A stretch of DNA of 64,000 nucleotides from a virus. Of this stretch, positions 9,531-18,267 are shown piece after piece. Location: positions 1-64,000 of the IMG/VR virus record IMGVR_UViG_3300040801_002513. One strand, 5' to 3'. Position numbers and translations under genes: made by a program. The notes under the pieces were generated by a model, which worked only from the letters and a program-made list of their open reading frames with translations, made no database searches and was not told the origin of the DNA. How positions within the stretch are numbered: position 1 is the stretch's first letter; each line of letters begins with the position of its first letter.

Positions 9531-10184
9531 TTAACGTATTCTCCTAGTAACTTCCTTTATAGAGCTGTCTATGGCTTTTTCTATTATAGTGTTCACGTTA
9601 TCCTCAAAAAAAGCAATCCCATCATCAAATAAATTTATAGGTGCTGAGTTAGAGAACGGGAATACTACCAACCTCTTACCTAAAATAGCTTCAACTATCT
9701 TATATAAAGTCCCCCTTGTATGTAGTAAATAAAAACGTAGTTCTCTAGGGGTGGAAGGGTCAAAAAATGGAGGTAAGTCCATTATAACTCTTTTTAGTTT
9801 ATCATCTATATCTTTTTTCGACTTAAGTACATCGTAGTCTTCTTGTGGTAATTCTAAGTATTTACCAGCTATACCATGAACTAATAACTCTACAAAACGT
9901 AATCTACCCGCAAAATTAAAAGTATCTTCAGTAGGTATACGTAGTAGTAAATCATCCTCTTCATCTATATAACTAAAATTCTCTAAAGCCTGTTTATACT
10001 CATCATAAAAATAAATTGGTTTAGCCAAACTATCTTTATCTGTAACTATATTAGATAAGTCTGTGTCGTAGGTGTCTAAATACACCTCTATAAGATCGGG
10101 TAAAAACTTAGAAAGACTTTTACTAGTATTTTTAGCAAAATTTCCTTCCAAGTCTCTACTTACTTGTTTACCTACCTTACCCAT
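9531..10184 (-). CDS. Putative tail completion / connector protein
   Basis: 217 residues, basic N-terminus (MGKVGKQVSRDLEGN) and a helical body. No catalytic motif is visible. It lies between the small exported Fn3-like gene and the tail terminator candidate and overlaps neither. The N-terminal basic helix and location resemble minor tail or head-tail joining proteins, but I do not recognise the family. Confidence 0.45.
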   Translation of the reverse strand: MGKVGKQVSRDLEGNFAKNTSKSLSKFLPDLIEVYLDTYDTDLSNIVTDKDSLAKPIYFYDEYKQALENFSYIDEEDDLLLRIPTEDTFNFAGRLRFVELLVHGIAGKYLELPQEDYDVLKSKKDIDDKLKRVIMDLPPFFDPSTPRELRFYLLHTRGTLYKIVEAILGKRLVVFPFSNSAPINLFDDGIAFFEDNVNTIIEKAIDSSIKEVTRRIR

Positions 10185-10190
10185 TACAAG

Positions 10191-10559
10191 TTAGTTAAAC
10201 TTTATAATTACAGTAGGGGTGGGTAGACCACCAGTTACAGGTTCTATGTACTCAAAAGGAAACTCTGCTGAACGTCCAGACTCTTCTGTAGCATTATAAG
10301 CAGATAATGTGAACACACTTCTACCGTTAGGAACCTCTAATATACCAGACCAGCTACGTGTTGTTGGATCTTCCATATCTACAGCCACTATTTCTGTGCC
10401 GTCTGGTAATTTATGGTACAATTTGAACCCCGCTGTTTCCATAGCCGAAGTACCATTGTAAGCAAAGTTTATGGTTACATTTACTGGGGCCGCTGAACTA
10501 TACGAAGCACAAGCTAAGATGAATAAACTTATTATGAACAAACTTAAGTTTTTAATCAT
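10191..10559 (-). CDS. Exported fibronectin-like small protein
   Basis: 122 residues. An N-terminal signal peptide (residues 1-24, hydrophobic LFIISLFILA followed by CASYSSAA) precedes a single beta-sandwich-like domain with the pattern 'INFAYNGTS...AGFKLYHK...FTLSAYN'. Cleavage after SSAA is likely. A lipobox (ILAC) is also possible. It resembles the two proteins at 41822-42187 and 42190-42645, forming a family of three. An exported protein inside a head-tail joining cluster is unusual. It may act in the host envelope, for example in superinfection exclusion (inference). Confidence 0.65.
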   Translation of the reverse strand: MIKNLSLFIISLFILACASYSSAAPVNVTINFAYNGTSAMETAGFKLYHKLPDGTEIVAVDMEDPTTRSWSGILEVPNGRSVFTLSAYNATEESGRSAEFPFEYIEPVTGGLPTPTVIIKFN

Positions 10560-10577
10560 TTTATTTCTCCTGCATTA

Positions 10578-11162
10578 TTAATAATCTTTTAATTGTTCTT
10601 CTCTATCTATACGTGGCTTCTCTGTGGTAAATGCTGTTACAATCATCAGAGATTTGTTGCCTAATCCACGTAATGTAGGTAGTTTTGATAGTTTACATTC
10701 TATCCCATCTACTCGTATAGAACTACAGTTTTTAAATACCTCAAAATACTTAGGATCTACTTTTAATTCTATTATCGTACTACCCTCTACGCCAGCTGCT
10801 GTATAAGTTAAATCAGAATTAGCGTCTGGTGCCCAAGTAATTTTACAGTCAATCCAAACCTTACGTACAGTTTCCAAGTAACCTTGTCCTTTACATACGG
10901 GACATCTTCCTCTAGAAAAGTATTTATACCTAAGACCTATACCTCCAGCATTAATATACTCTTGTTGCTTTTGTGTAGCCTCTTGGATAGTCCATTTACA
11001 CTCATTGGTACTGGTATCCGTAAGCTTATCATAATAACAATTAAAGCACTCATACTTAGCGGGTTGCTTAAAAACTTCTATGGGCCTACCAAGGTCTTTA
11101 ATTACACTGTTAATTCTTTTTTTGTAATTACGCTTGGTCTTATCACTTATTCTTTTTCTCAT
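10578..11162 (-). CDS. Zinc-ribbon head closure-like protein
   Basis: 194 residues. Basic N-terminus, then two Cys pairs: CFNC (about residue 39) and CPVCKGQG (about 87), a DnaJ-like CxxCxGxG zinc-ribbon half. The C-terminal part (SIRVDGIECKLSKLPTLRGL) is beta-rich and resembles head-closure knob proteins. It lies between an adaptor-like gene and the tail-completion genes, so a structural role at the head-tail junction is most likely. Assignment is by position and pattern. Confidence 0.45.
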   Translation of the reverse strand: MRKRISDKTKRNYKKRINSVIKDLGRPIEVFKQPAKYECFNCYYDKLTDTSTNECKWTIQEATQKQQEYINAGGIGLRYKYFSRGRCPVCKGQGYLETVRKVWIDCKITWAPDANSDLTYTAAGVEGSTIIELKVDPKYFEVFKNCSSIRVDGIECKLSKLPTLRGLGNKSLMIVTAFTTEKPRIDREEQLKDY

Positions 11163-11177
11163 AATAGTATACTCGAC

Positions 11178-12131
11178 TTAGTCGATTCTAACTCCACCGA
11201 TGCCCAGGAGTCTTACGGATTTTATAGCGTCATCTAATCTTTTACGTAACTTTGCTAACATCTTCTCCCTTTGATTCAGGCCGGGAGTAGGATTATAAGA
11301 ATCCCTATCGTCGTCAATTATTGCGCCATCCTCTGTTATAGCTTCCCAAGTTTCAGAACTTAATATATCATAGGCTGTTTGTAGCATATAAATCTCTGGT
11401 GTACAACTACTCTCACTCAAAGGCGTTGGTGGGAAACATGTGTCATATGCCTCCATAATTTGTCTATCACTATTCCTAAAAGTATAATACCACACATCTA
11501 CTGCGTACTCTACTCCAGATACTGTGGTAACCGTGGTATCTATAGCTTCATTAAATCTAAGATATCTATACCCATTAACCGACGGGTCTGTTATATTATT
11601 ATATTGTGTTCCATACATATTTATACTACAAGGCCAACCATGTTCATCAAACTCAAATACCCTACCATCTGGGTGAATATTAGACTCCGCTTCTTGCCCA
11701 AATTGTCTATTTAACTCTATTGGGTCTCCAGTATAAAGTCTTATCTTATTTATGATTCTTTGTTCTGAGGTACCATAATTAATTTCTGGTGGATACACAG
11801 GGTTATAAAAGAAACTACCTAATTCACCTTGTATGGGGTCTGACCAAGCACTTGAGGTAGACTCAGTCTCATTTACATATCTACTAATATACCAACTGTC
11901 AGTAGTACCGTCAGGATCTACATAGTAGTATTGTGTATAACTAGAGGATAATAAAACATCACTCACACCATCTCTATTATTTATCTGGTCTATACCTAAT
12001 ATAGTAGCATAATTATTAATATCTACCGTTGCTGTGGGAGTCCCTATACCGCTGTAACGTCTGACTTGTACCCTACTAAAAACCTGAAGTACATCAGTTA
12101 TATTATCTACTGTTATCGTTATATTTATCAT
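11178..12131 (-). CDS. Virion structural protein, adaptor-like
   Basis: 317 residues. The N-terminal 110 residues are beta-rich with Tyr/Ser/Thr repeats (VQVRRYSGIG, YYYVDPDGTTDSWYISRY) that look like a fibronectin-type or similar beta-sandwich. The C-terminal 200 contain the helical segment EIYMLQTAYDILSSETWEAI and a basic end (REKMLAKLRKRLDDAIKSVR), as in phage head-tail adaptor proteins. It stands between tail fibre genes and the closure-like gene. No enzyme motif was seen. Confidence 0.45.
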   Translation of the reverse strand: MINITITVDNITDVLQVFSRVQVRRYSGIGTPTATVDINNYATILGIDQINNRDGVSDVLLSSSYTQYYYVDPDGTTDSWYISRYVNETESTSSAWSDPIQGELGSFFYNPVYPPEINYGTSEQRIINKIRLYTGDPIELNRQFGQEAESNIHPDGRVFEFDEHGWPCSINMYGTQYNNITDPSVNGYRYLRFNEAIDTTVTTVSGVEYAVDVWYYTFRNSDRQIMEAYDTCFPPTPLSESSCTPEIYMLQTAYDILSSETWEAITEDGAIIDDDRDSYNPTPGLNQREKMLAKLRKRLDDAIKSVRLLGIGGVRID

Positions 12132-12223
12132 TTATATTTCCTATGTACTTTAATTTTATCTTTTATAGTAACTACTACTATAAGGAAGATAAATAATTAG
12201 TAGGGTATTCTTTCAAATTTAAC

Positions 12224-12730
12224 TTATACACCTATTTCTGCTATTCTAGTATTACGTTCGTACATCCTTGTCCTATATTCTGTAGCTATTGTAGCAGCTA
12301 TCAAAAGCGCATCTTCAAAACTTATATTCGCATGATTCACGTTATCTACATCCCAGAGAGTTACCGAGGTTTCCCCCTTATTTTGAGCCAGCGTTACCGC
12401 CCCACTTATAGCTGAAGCAGAACCATCACCACCAGTCCACAAAATACCGTTAACTTCTACTGGAGGATGCGTTAGATACTCGGATTTGATTTTATCAGTA
12501 AGTGCCTCCTGACGCTCACTAATTCCAAGTGGTGTTCTTTCCCACCCTCCAAGTGCTGTATATGTATAATGTCCTATTTTGAAGTCTGCTGGGAAAGGGA
12601 CTTCTATACTTTCAAAATCATTTGATGTAACGGAAGCATTATTAAAAAATGGCCCAAACAGCCCTTCTTCTGTTAATGTTAAATCACCTACATAACGTAC
12701 GATATTTGTGTCTTTTTCTACAATGATCAT
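12224..12730 (-). CDS. DUF4376-like tail fibre accessory protein
   Basis: 168 residues. The C-terminal half (about 80-168) has the DUF4376 layout: PVEVNGILWTGGDGSASAIS, then an Ala/Gly-rich strand, VTLWDVDNVNHANISFEDAL and a helix to the end. DUF4376 proteins accompany tail fibres in many phages, often as fibre assembly or fibre-tip components. It lies directly downstream (2 bases) of the receptor-binding candidate, consistent with that role. Confidence 0.6.
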   Translation of the reverse strand: MIIVEKDTNIVRYVGDLTLTEEGLFGPFFNNASVTSNDFESIEVPFPADFKIGHYTYTALGGWERTPLGISERQEALTDKIKSEYLTHPPVEVNGILWTGGDGSASAISGAVTLAQNKGETSVTLWDVDNVNHANISFEDALLIAATIATEYRTRMYERNTRIAEIGV

Positions 12731-12732
12731 AC

Positions 12733-14142
12733 TTATTCTCCAAATATCTGAAAAACTATATCACTTGAAATCATAGTAGCTGAAAGTATCTGTGATTCAC
12801 TAATAACGAACCCGCTAGGGTGGTGTCCTACCACCCCAGATGTGTTTAGCACTACAGGACTTTCAGCTAAAATAGTTGATTCCTCTATTTTTAACACAGC
12901 CCCTGTTAGATAATCAGAGCTAGAATCATCTTCATATAAAACAACAGCCCTATTATCACTTAATCTAAAAACGTTCATAAAGTCCGTATAGCCTATCTCA
13001 AACCTTACTTCTGCCCCTATAGATATGCTATTATCCATATTAATGTTTAAAACCCTAGCCTGTCCATATGGGTTTGCGTAAGTTATTACGCATTTATTCT
13101 CAGTTAAAGCCGTAATTGCTAAAAACCCTACACTTGGTCCTGTTACATTAGTTAATGGGCCTACGCTGATGGAATCATCAGAATTCCTAATTATTACTCT
13201 AGCTAAACAGTCACCAAGGTTATCAGAATCCGTAAAAAACGCGATAGCCTTATTCTCGGATAACCTTGCTGTTAAAGCATAGTTGGCTTTACTTGTGTAT
13301 ACGGAATATAGGCTACCGAAAGTGGGAATTGTAGAACTGTTTGGTACAGTTATTATTTGAGCTTGGAGACCCCCAGTAATGCCACTAACATGTAAAACTT
13401 TAGACTCTGTTGCGTCTGAAGTCATTAATTCCACACCAGCTTGAATACCCGTAAATAAATCATCGGTTTTATAAAAAGTGCCATAAGTTGTATTTGTAGG
13501 GTCTGGTGCAATAACCATGACATGAGATCTGTTATAACTCAAATGTTTATAAAGAAACAGCAATCTACCATCTCCTAAAAGGGTAGTGTGAAAGTTACCC
13601 CCAGATTGAGTAGCCTGAGGGTATACTCTATTCCCCAGGTAAACTTCTCCATTTGAGTAATCTACCCAAAGGCCGTTAAGGCGACCACTGGTACCATCCT
13701 CAAAAAGTACGTATGCACTATTTTCAGAGAGCTTAGCCATAGTAAACATCCCTGACGCATACGCATACACTTCCTTTGCCGCCCCTTTAACAGAAAAATC
13801 TAACTCTGCCTGTAAAAGAAGCCCTGAAGATCCTAATTGACCAGCCCAAACATTTGCATCCGTTGTATTATCTGTACAAACAAAAATTTCCCCAGAAACA
13901 GTGTTGAGGTAGGTCTTACCTGTAGATGGTGGGTTAATGTTATAATTAGGTTTTGTGGTTCCACTATAATCAAACGGAACCCCGCCATTCTGAATAGGCA
14001 GTACAGAATAAGTAGATACTCCATCCCCTATTCTAAAAGAGCGGTTTGTCGTATCAAAACAAAGTTGTCCATCAGGTATTACTGGGTTGGCTGTTGTCCA
14101 ATTAGCTGCTGTATCTCTACGCTGTCTTAATATACTAGCCAT
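12733..14142 (-). CDS. Receptor-binding tail protein: Mtd-type N-domain plus beta-propeller-like repeats
   Basis: 469 residues. Residues 1-50 match the N-terminal domain of phage major tropism determinants (RRDTAANWTTANPVIPDGQL ... RIGDG). From about residue 125 there are roughly seven repeats of 45-55 residues, each with a core like LSENxAxxLFxD followed by a strand. Examples are LSENSAYVLFEDG, LSENKAIAFFTDS, LTENKCVITYANP and LSDNRAVVLYEDD. Repeated four-strand blades suggest a beta-propeller, so carbohydrate or surface receptor binding is inferred. It overlaps the next fibre gene by one base (TAATG). Confidence 0.7.
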   Translation of the reverse strand: MASILRQRRDTAANWTTANPVIPDGQLCFDTTNRSFRIGDGVSTYSVLPIQNGGVPFDYSGTTKPNYNINPPSTGKTYLNTVSGEIFVCTDNTTDANVWAGQLGSSGLLLQAELDFSVKGAAKEVYAYASGMFTMAKLSENSAYVLFEDGTSGRLNGLWVDYSNGEVYLGNRVYPQATQSGGNFHTTLLGDGRLLFLYKHLSYNRSHVMVIAPDPTNTTYGTFYKTDDLFTGIQAGVELMTSDATESKVLHVSGITGGLQAQIITVPNSSTIPTFGSLYSVYTSKANYALTARLSENKAIAFFTDSDNLGDCLARVIIRNSDDSISVGPLTNVTGPSVGFLAITALTENKCVITYANPYGQARVLNINMDNSISIGAEVRFEIGYTDFMNVFRLSDNRAVVLYEDDSSSDYLTGAVLKIEESTILAESPVVLNTSGVVGHHPSGFVISESQILSATMISSDIVFQIFGE

Positions 14143-14672
14143 TATACCGCTCCTCCGCTTTCAAAATCAATATCCACTACAGAGTATACCGTAGCAGCCA
14201 TACCTCCATCCAAATCTCCGTAGGTAATATCACCCCCTCCCGTAGAGGTTGCGGATATAATAGGATTTGATGGATCAGTGTTATCTATACTTATATCAGT
14301 GCCCGCCACAACTGATTGTAGGTACTGTGAATGGGGGTCCGCAACGATGTTAATATGATCATACGCCCAATTACTTGATATAGGGTCAGAAGTTGCCCCA
14401 TTTACAGGGACATCATCTACATCTGATGCTGTAAGGCTCGCTTGTAAAACGCTAGCTATATATGCTTTTATAGATTGTTGGGTGGCAAGGGCATTAGCAG
14501 AATTAGAAATAAAACCGTCTTCATCTAGTATGGTAGCCCCAACTAAAGTGTTAGAAATCCCATTACCTATATATATTTTTTTAGTGTCGGTAGTATATCC
14601 CAACTCACCAAGAGCAAGAGTTGCTCCAGATAACTCAACTTCTGTACCTCTGCGTATTTTTATTTGTGCCAT
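14142..14672 (-). CDS. Tail fibre protein with Mtd-like N-terminal module
   Basis: 176 residues. The N-terminus (IKIRRGTEVEL...LALGELGYTTDTKKIYIGNG) is the fibre module that recurs in this cluster. The middle is Ser/Ala-rich and the C-terminal part is Gly/Asp-rich, ending DFESGGAV. The end resembles those of the two upstream genes (GG-small-F-V/I). Start chosen at the ATG behind AAAGGTATATT, giving no long N-terminal extension. Confidence 0.65.
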   Translation of the reverse strand: MAQIKIRRGTEVELSGATLALGELGYTTDTKKIYIGNGISNTLVGATILDEDGFISNSANALATQQSIKAYIASVLQASLTASDVDDVPVNGATSDPISSNWAYDHINIVADPHSQYLQSVVAGTDISIDNTDPSNPIISATSTGGGDITYGDLDGGMAATVYSVVDIDFESGGAV

Positions 14673-14703
14673 AATATACCTTTAGATATAAGTATTTAAT
14701 TAA

Positions 14704-15681
14704 CTACACAAAAGTGCCGCCATCGGCCACTAAAAGGTCGGCAGATATCTCCTGCCCAATAATAGACATATTTATGGATGCTGTCCCTGATACCGTTGTT
14801 GCTATATGTAGCCCTGAATACTCGGTGTTAGTTAGATGATAATATTCATCCTCAGTACCTCCCTGCTTACCACTTAAATTATTATGGGTTACGGTCGATC
14901 CAAATTTAACCCACGCAGTTCCGTTGTAAATATAAGCAGCGTCAATCGTCTCATTCCACGTATGCATACCTTCTGTAGGAACGGTCTCTATCCACGTAGC
15001 ACCTTCCCACTCATAGATATAATTAGCTGTTCCTGATATTGTGGTTGTTTCAGAAAATAACCCAGAAGCTGTGTTTATATATCTATCTCCAGAGGCAAGA
15101 GAAACTGGTTCCGAGGTTACTAGATTTAATTGATCTATTACTGAATCTTGAGGGTCAATGCCTGACACGATAGACGCTATTTCTGACCCAATCTTATCAG
15201 CAGACCACAAGTCAGTAGTAGCACTTCCAGAATCATTAATTTCTCTATGCTTACCAGCATCATTGATATGTGACCTGGCCTGAGATGCGGTTACCGTATT
15301 TGTAGTATCACTAATCTTATTTACATGGTTACTAGATAAATCAGTGTTTAATACACGACCATACGTAGTACCATCAGAAATACTATCTAAGTCATTAACT
15401 CCTGAACTTACATCTATCCAATTAGACCCGTCATCAATATATGTACCACCTGTGTCTGACGCATGAAATAGCCTACCAGAAACCCCAGCAGCTGGGCGGC
15501 TTGCAAAAGTAGCAACATACGCCTGTCCAATTAAATGTTTTGTGGAAGAAGTAGTTCCAGTACCTATATATACTTCTCCTGTGTCTGTAGTAAACCCTAA
15601 TTCACCAACGTCTAAATAATTACTGGAAGTTAGAGAGTTTAATTGCGCTAATGTTCCTCTTCTTATTTGTATTTTAGCCAT
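14704..15681 (-). CDS. Tail fibre protein with Mtd-like N-terminal module
   Basis: 325 residues. The N-terminus IQIRRGTLAQL...DVGELGFTTDTGEVYIGTG repeats the fibre module of the neighbouring gene. Later parts are rich in Gly/Ser/Thr with WxxTVP and WVKFGST segments typical of fibre shafts, and the protein ends DGGTFV. It is probably the paralogue or partner of the 176-residue fibre next door. Overall it is longer and has an inserted shaft domain (about 100-290). Confidence 0.65.
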   Translation of the reverse strand: MAKIQIRRGTLAQLNSLTSSNYLDVGELGFTTDTGEVYIGTGTTSSTKHLIGQAYVATFASRPAAGVSGRLFHASDTGGTYIDDGSNWIDVSSGVNDLDSISDGTTYGRVLNTDLSSNHVNKISDTTNTVTASQARSHINDAGKHREINDSGSATTDLWSADKIGSEIASIVSGIDPQDSVIDQLNLVTSEPVSLASGDRYINTASGLFSETTTISGTANYIYEWEGATWIETVPTEGMHTWNETIDAAYIYNGTAWVKFGSTVTHNNLSGKQGGTEDEYYHLTNTEYSGLHIATTVSGTASINMSIIGQEISADLLVADGGTFV

Positions 15682-15701
15682 TTAAGTACCTATTTTTTTT
15701 A

Positions 15702-15995
15702 TTATATGAAAGAGCCGCCATCTATATCCCCACTACTCCCTAATTTCTCCCAATTATTTATATCAGTATAATCCTTACCTTTTAATCTATAAACACCATT
15801 ATTAGCTTCTGTACCGTCATTATTAACAGATACGATCATCCCCACAAAAGAGTAATCCCCTCCATCGTTAGCCAACCACGTGGACTCTAGCAACAAGTCA
15901 GATTGGGTTTCTATCTTCTGTCTTGCGTCTAAAGGTCCTGCGACTTGTGGCTCAAAAGTAGCTGAATATGAGTTCGTGCCTTTAATTCTTACCAT
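15702..15995 (-). CDS. Small tail fibre/baseplate protein
   Basis: 97 residues when started at the ATG at 15995, which overlaps the stop of the preceding gene as TAATG. An upstream in-frame start would add five residues (MVCCI) and is less likely because it lies within the preceding gene. The sequence is beta-rich (MIVSVNNDGTEANNGVYRLKG) and ends DIDGGSFI, sharing the GG-x-F-hydrophobic end with the two fibre genes below it. A capping or trimer-tip role is inferred. Confidence 0.55.
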   Translation of the reverse strand: MVRIKGTNSYSATFEPQVAGPLDARQKIETQSDLLLESTWLANDGGDYSFVGMIVSVNNDGTEANNGVYRLKGKDYTDINNWEKLGSSGDIDGGSFI

Positions 15996-17128
15996 TATGC
16001 AACATACCACCTAGTTTGTCTGGAGCCAGTAGTTGGCCCATTATGAGTGTATCTTTTATAAGTTATTGTAGCCCCTTGTATAGTATGTTGTGTTTCAGAT
16101 ACAGTAAACGTATTTAAAGAATCAGATGCAGAGCCATTAATAATTTTCCACGCGCTGGCCGCAGTATCGTAAAATTCTACTTTAACTATATTCCCCCACG
16201 ATAACATTGGGTCATCAGGAAATTCTACAATTTGTTTATCATCGCCCTCTTCAGCTACAAAATCTATCTGGATCATGGACCCATTAGATTGCAGAGGTCT
16301 TTTGGATAATGTAAGTATATTAGATGTAGTCCCAAATACAGGAAGTACTCCTGTTATTATTTGTATATCCGTAGAGGTAGTCCCTGCGGGCAGCGGACTA
16401 CCGTAGTCATTATTATAGGAAGATTTTGGTTGTACTCCTCCATCATAAGAAACATTATTTGTCCATACCTGGCTATTCACTTGTACAACATAGTTATATA
16501 TACTTTGAGTGTTAGTTACTTGGTCTGTGTCTATTATTGTAGATAGGTTAGTACCTGTATAGTTGTATCTATTCGGTAAACCACTTCTATATGGGCTATC
16601 TGCGTTGTATTGTGGGGTAATACTTCCACGATTAAAATTGGTTGTAAACCGTATTGACGAGATAACCTCACCTACCTCCCTAAATCCAGTTGTAGATGCT
16701 GTAAATGAACTTGATGGAGAAGTTAATGCAGGGAATTTCTCTTGTCTAATAAGAGCATCCCACATTTCTGTCATAGTAGCTTCTACAAATGTGTCGGCTT
16801 CATTAATACCTCCTACGGTTCGTTCAGCCGTACCTGTATATAAACAACTAACCAAAGACTCCTCCCCAGAATCTGTAGATCCTGCTGCTCTAATAGTAGG
16901 TATTAAACTTACAAAAGACAAATTAGACTTTAATACTTCGGTCTCAGTCCTTAATCTAGGTGTTTTAAAAGAAGAGGTAGCGTTTAAATTAGTTAGTATC
17001 TCTTTACTTACTATACTACTACTACTACTTCCTGTAATAGACATGTCTGTATCATAAATAGGTACATAGCTGCTTACACCGCGACCTTCCTGAATATCAT
17101 CTTCTCCTAAACCTTTTAGTATTAGCAT
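15995..17128 (-). CDS. Putative tail fibre or spike protein
   Basis: 377 residues, beta-rich and Ser/Thr/Asn/Tyr-rich throughout, as for extracellular virion proteins. Segments such as NYVVQVNSQVWTNNVSYDGG and IVKVEFYDTAASAWKIINGS suggest beta-sandwich or prism folds. No enzymatic motif is visible. It is the first gene of the fibre block, coupled to the next gene by TAATG, and is preceded by GGAGAAGCT. Confidence 0.5.
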   Translation of the reverse strand: MLILKGLGEDDIQEGRGVSSYVPIYDTDMSITGSSSSSIVSKEILTNLNATSSFKTPRLRTETEVLKSNLSFVSLIPTIRAAGSTDSGEESLVSCLYTGTAERTVGGINEADTFVEATMTEMWDALIRQEKFPALTSPSSSFTASTTGFREVGEVISSIRFTTNFNRGSITPQYNADSPYRSGLPNRYNYTGTNLSTIIDTDQVTNTQSIYNYVVQVNSQVWTNNVSYDGGVQPKSSYNNDYGSPLPAGTTSTDIQIITGVLPVFGTTSNILTLSKRPLQSNGSMIQIDFVAEEGDDKQIVEFPDDPMLSWGNIVKVEFYDTAASAWKIINGSASDSLNTFTVSETQHTIQGATITYKRYTHNGPTTGSRQTRWYVA

Positions 17129-17138
17129 AGCTTCTCCA

Positions 17139-17291
17139 TTACACTACTAGCACGTTTAAAAATGTTTTCTTCTCCAGGTAGTCTGCTTCATAGCATAAGT
17201 TAAATACAGCTATATCTGTAGTAAGGTTATCCTTGTTGAATATTATCATATAAATAACTAGGCCGCCTATAGCTACATAAACTAGAGCCAT
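17139..17291 (-). CDS. Small membrane protein
   Basis: 50 residues (17139-17291), found by reading the gap by eye. A Shine-Dalgarno AAAGGA lies 9 bases before the ATG. The N-terminal segment LVYVAIGGLVIYMIIF is a transmembrane helix, followed by a polar tail ending in NVLVV. It stops 10 bases before the start of the fibre/spike gene. Function is unknown. Confidence 0.55.
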   Translation of the reverse strand: MALVYVAIGGLVIYMIIFNKDNLTTDIAVFNLCYEADYLEKKTFLNVLVV

Positions 17292-17367
17292 CTACTACTG
17301 TCCTTTATCTTTTCTACATATATTATATTAATGTACCCACCAAGTATACAATGTAAATATACACTAC

Positions 17368-17841
17368 TTACAAATGCATCCCCAACTCACCTATTCTTTT
17401 CTCTAAAATTCTACAAAGGGACTCTTTATTGGGCCGTGGCCTAGCTTCAACTAAGGCATATTTCAAAAGTTTAGAGTCCATTATTGTAGGTACGACATCT
17501 CTAGCTTTTCTTACTGGAAGATTTATAACGTCTTCTACGCTCATCTTACTGACTACGACTTCACCCCTCGTATTAGTCTCATAAATTTTATCTTTATGTA
17601 CTTCTTTAACTTTGGCGACTTCCGAGGTATAATCGGCATCTGTTTCTACTATAAGCCATTGGTCTTGTTTTCCTTTTAACTTAACTTCTTTAAGCCAGGC
17701 AATAAAATCCTCTTCTTTTATGTGGTGTTTCTTACCATACATACTATATAATGTATCTAAAGGAATTTGTTCTCCTGGTCTAACACTCATCTTAAAGATA
17801 TGCATGTACGAAGTCATTCTACTCTGTATATAACCTTTCAT
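17368..17841 (-). CDS. Conserved-looking phage protein of unknown function
   Basis: 157 residues, mixed charge. The start codon follows a Shine-Dalgarno AAGGAGTAC. The sequence (MKGYIQSRMTSYMHIF..., DFIAWLKEV, RPRPNKESLCRILEKRI) is helical with no known catalytic motif. It lies between a DUF1360-like membrane gene and the fibre block. It may be a structural or morphogenesis protein. I cannot assign it. Confidence 0.5.
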   Translation of the reverse strand: MKGYIQSRMTSYMHIFKMSVRPGEQIPLDTLYSMYGKKHHIKEEDFIAWLKEVKLKGKQDQWLIVETDADYTSEVAKVKEVHKDKIYETNTRGEVVVSKMSVEDVINLPVRKARDVVPTIMDSKLLKYALVEARPRPNKESLCRILEKRIGELGMHL

Positions 17842-17866
17842 TTTAGTACTCCTTGTCCAAAATTTA

Positions 17867-18184
17867 TTATAAATCGTGCCTTGTCCTATCTATAATGTTA
17901 TGCCATAAATTTGATAACCTGTGTAGGAGTAACCCAACAATAAACCAATCTATTGCTGGATGTACTATATGTAAGTTCAGTAAAACTATACCCACAAAAG
18001 TACCTACCCAAACAGACAAACAATATCCGCAGTCAACTAGAGAGTGAATAAAATTAAACACCTTATTTGACCGCCGATCAAAGAACCATTTACGTACAGG
18101 AGAAAATATCTCCGACTTAGCCAGTACCTCTACAAGTCCCTCTGTAATTATTACAGCTATTATAAATATTATTATATTACTCAT
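17867..18184 (-). CDS. DUF1360-like membrane protein
   Basis: 105 residues. Three hydrophobic segments (about 2-18, 55-73 and 78-95) and a Cys motif VDCGYCLSVWVG at about 50-61 match the small DUF1360 membrane family found in phages and in Bacillus. The family function is unknown. The start lies just after an AATAAACTAACT motif and a TATAAT string, and no Shine-Dalgarno is obvious, so the true start or leader is uncertain. Confidence 0.55.
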   Translation of the reverse strand: MSNIIIFIIAVIITEGLVEVLAKSEIFSPVRKWFFDRRSNKVFNFIHSLVDCGYCLSVWVGTFVGIVLLNLHIVHPAIDWFIVGLLLHRLSNLWHNIIDRTRHDL

Positions 18185-18267
18185 ATTATAAAGGAGTTAG
18201 TTTATTAAAATTTCATACAAGTTTCCTGTACGCATATCCTCAAATCATCTAGACATTGCGTACATGT

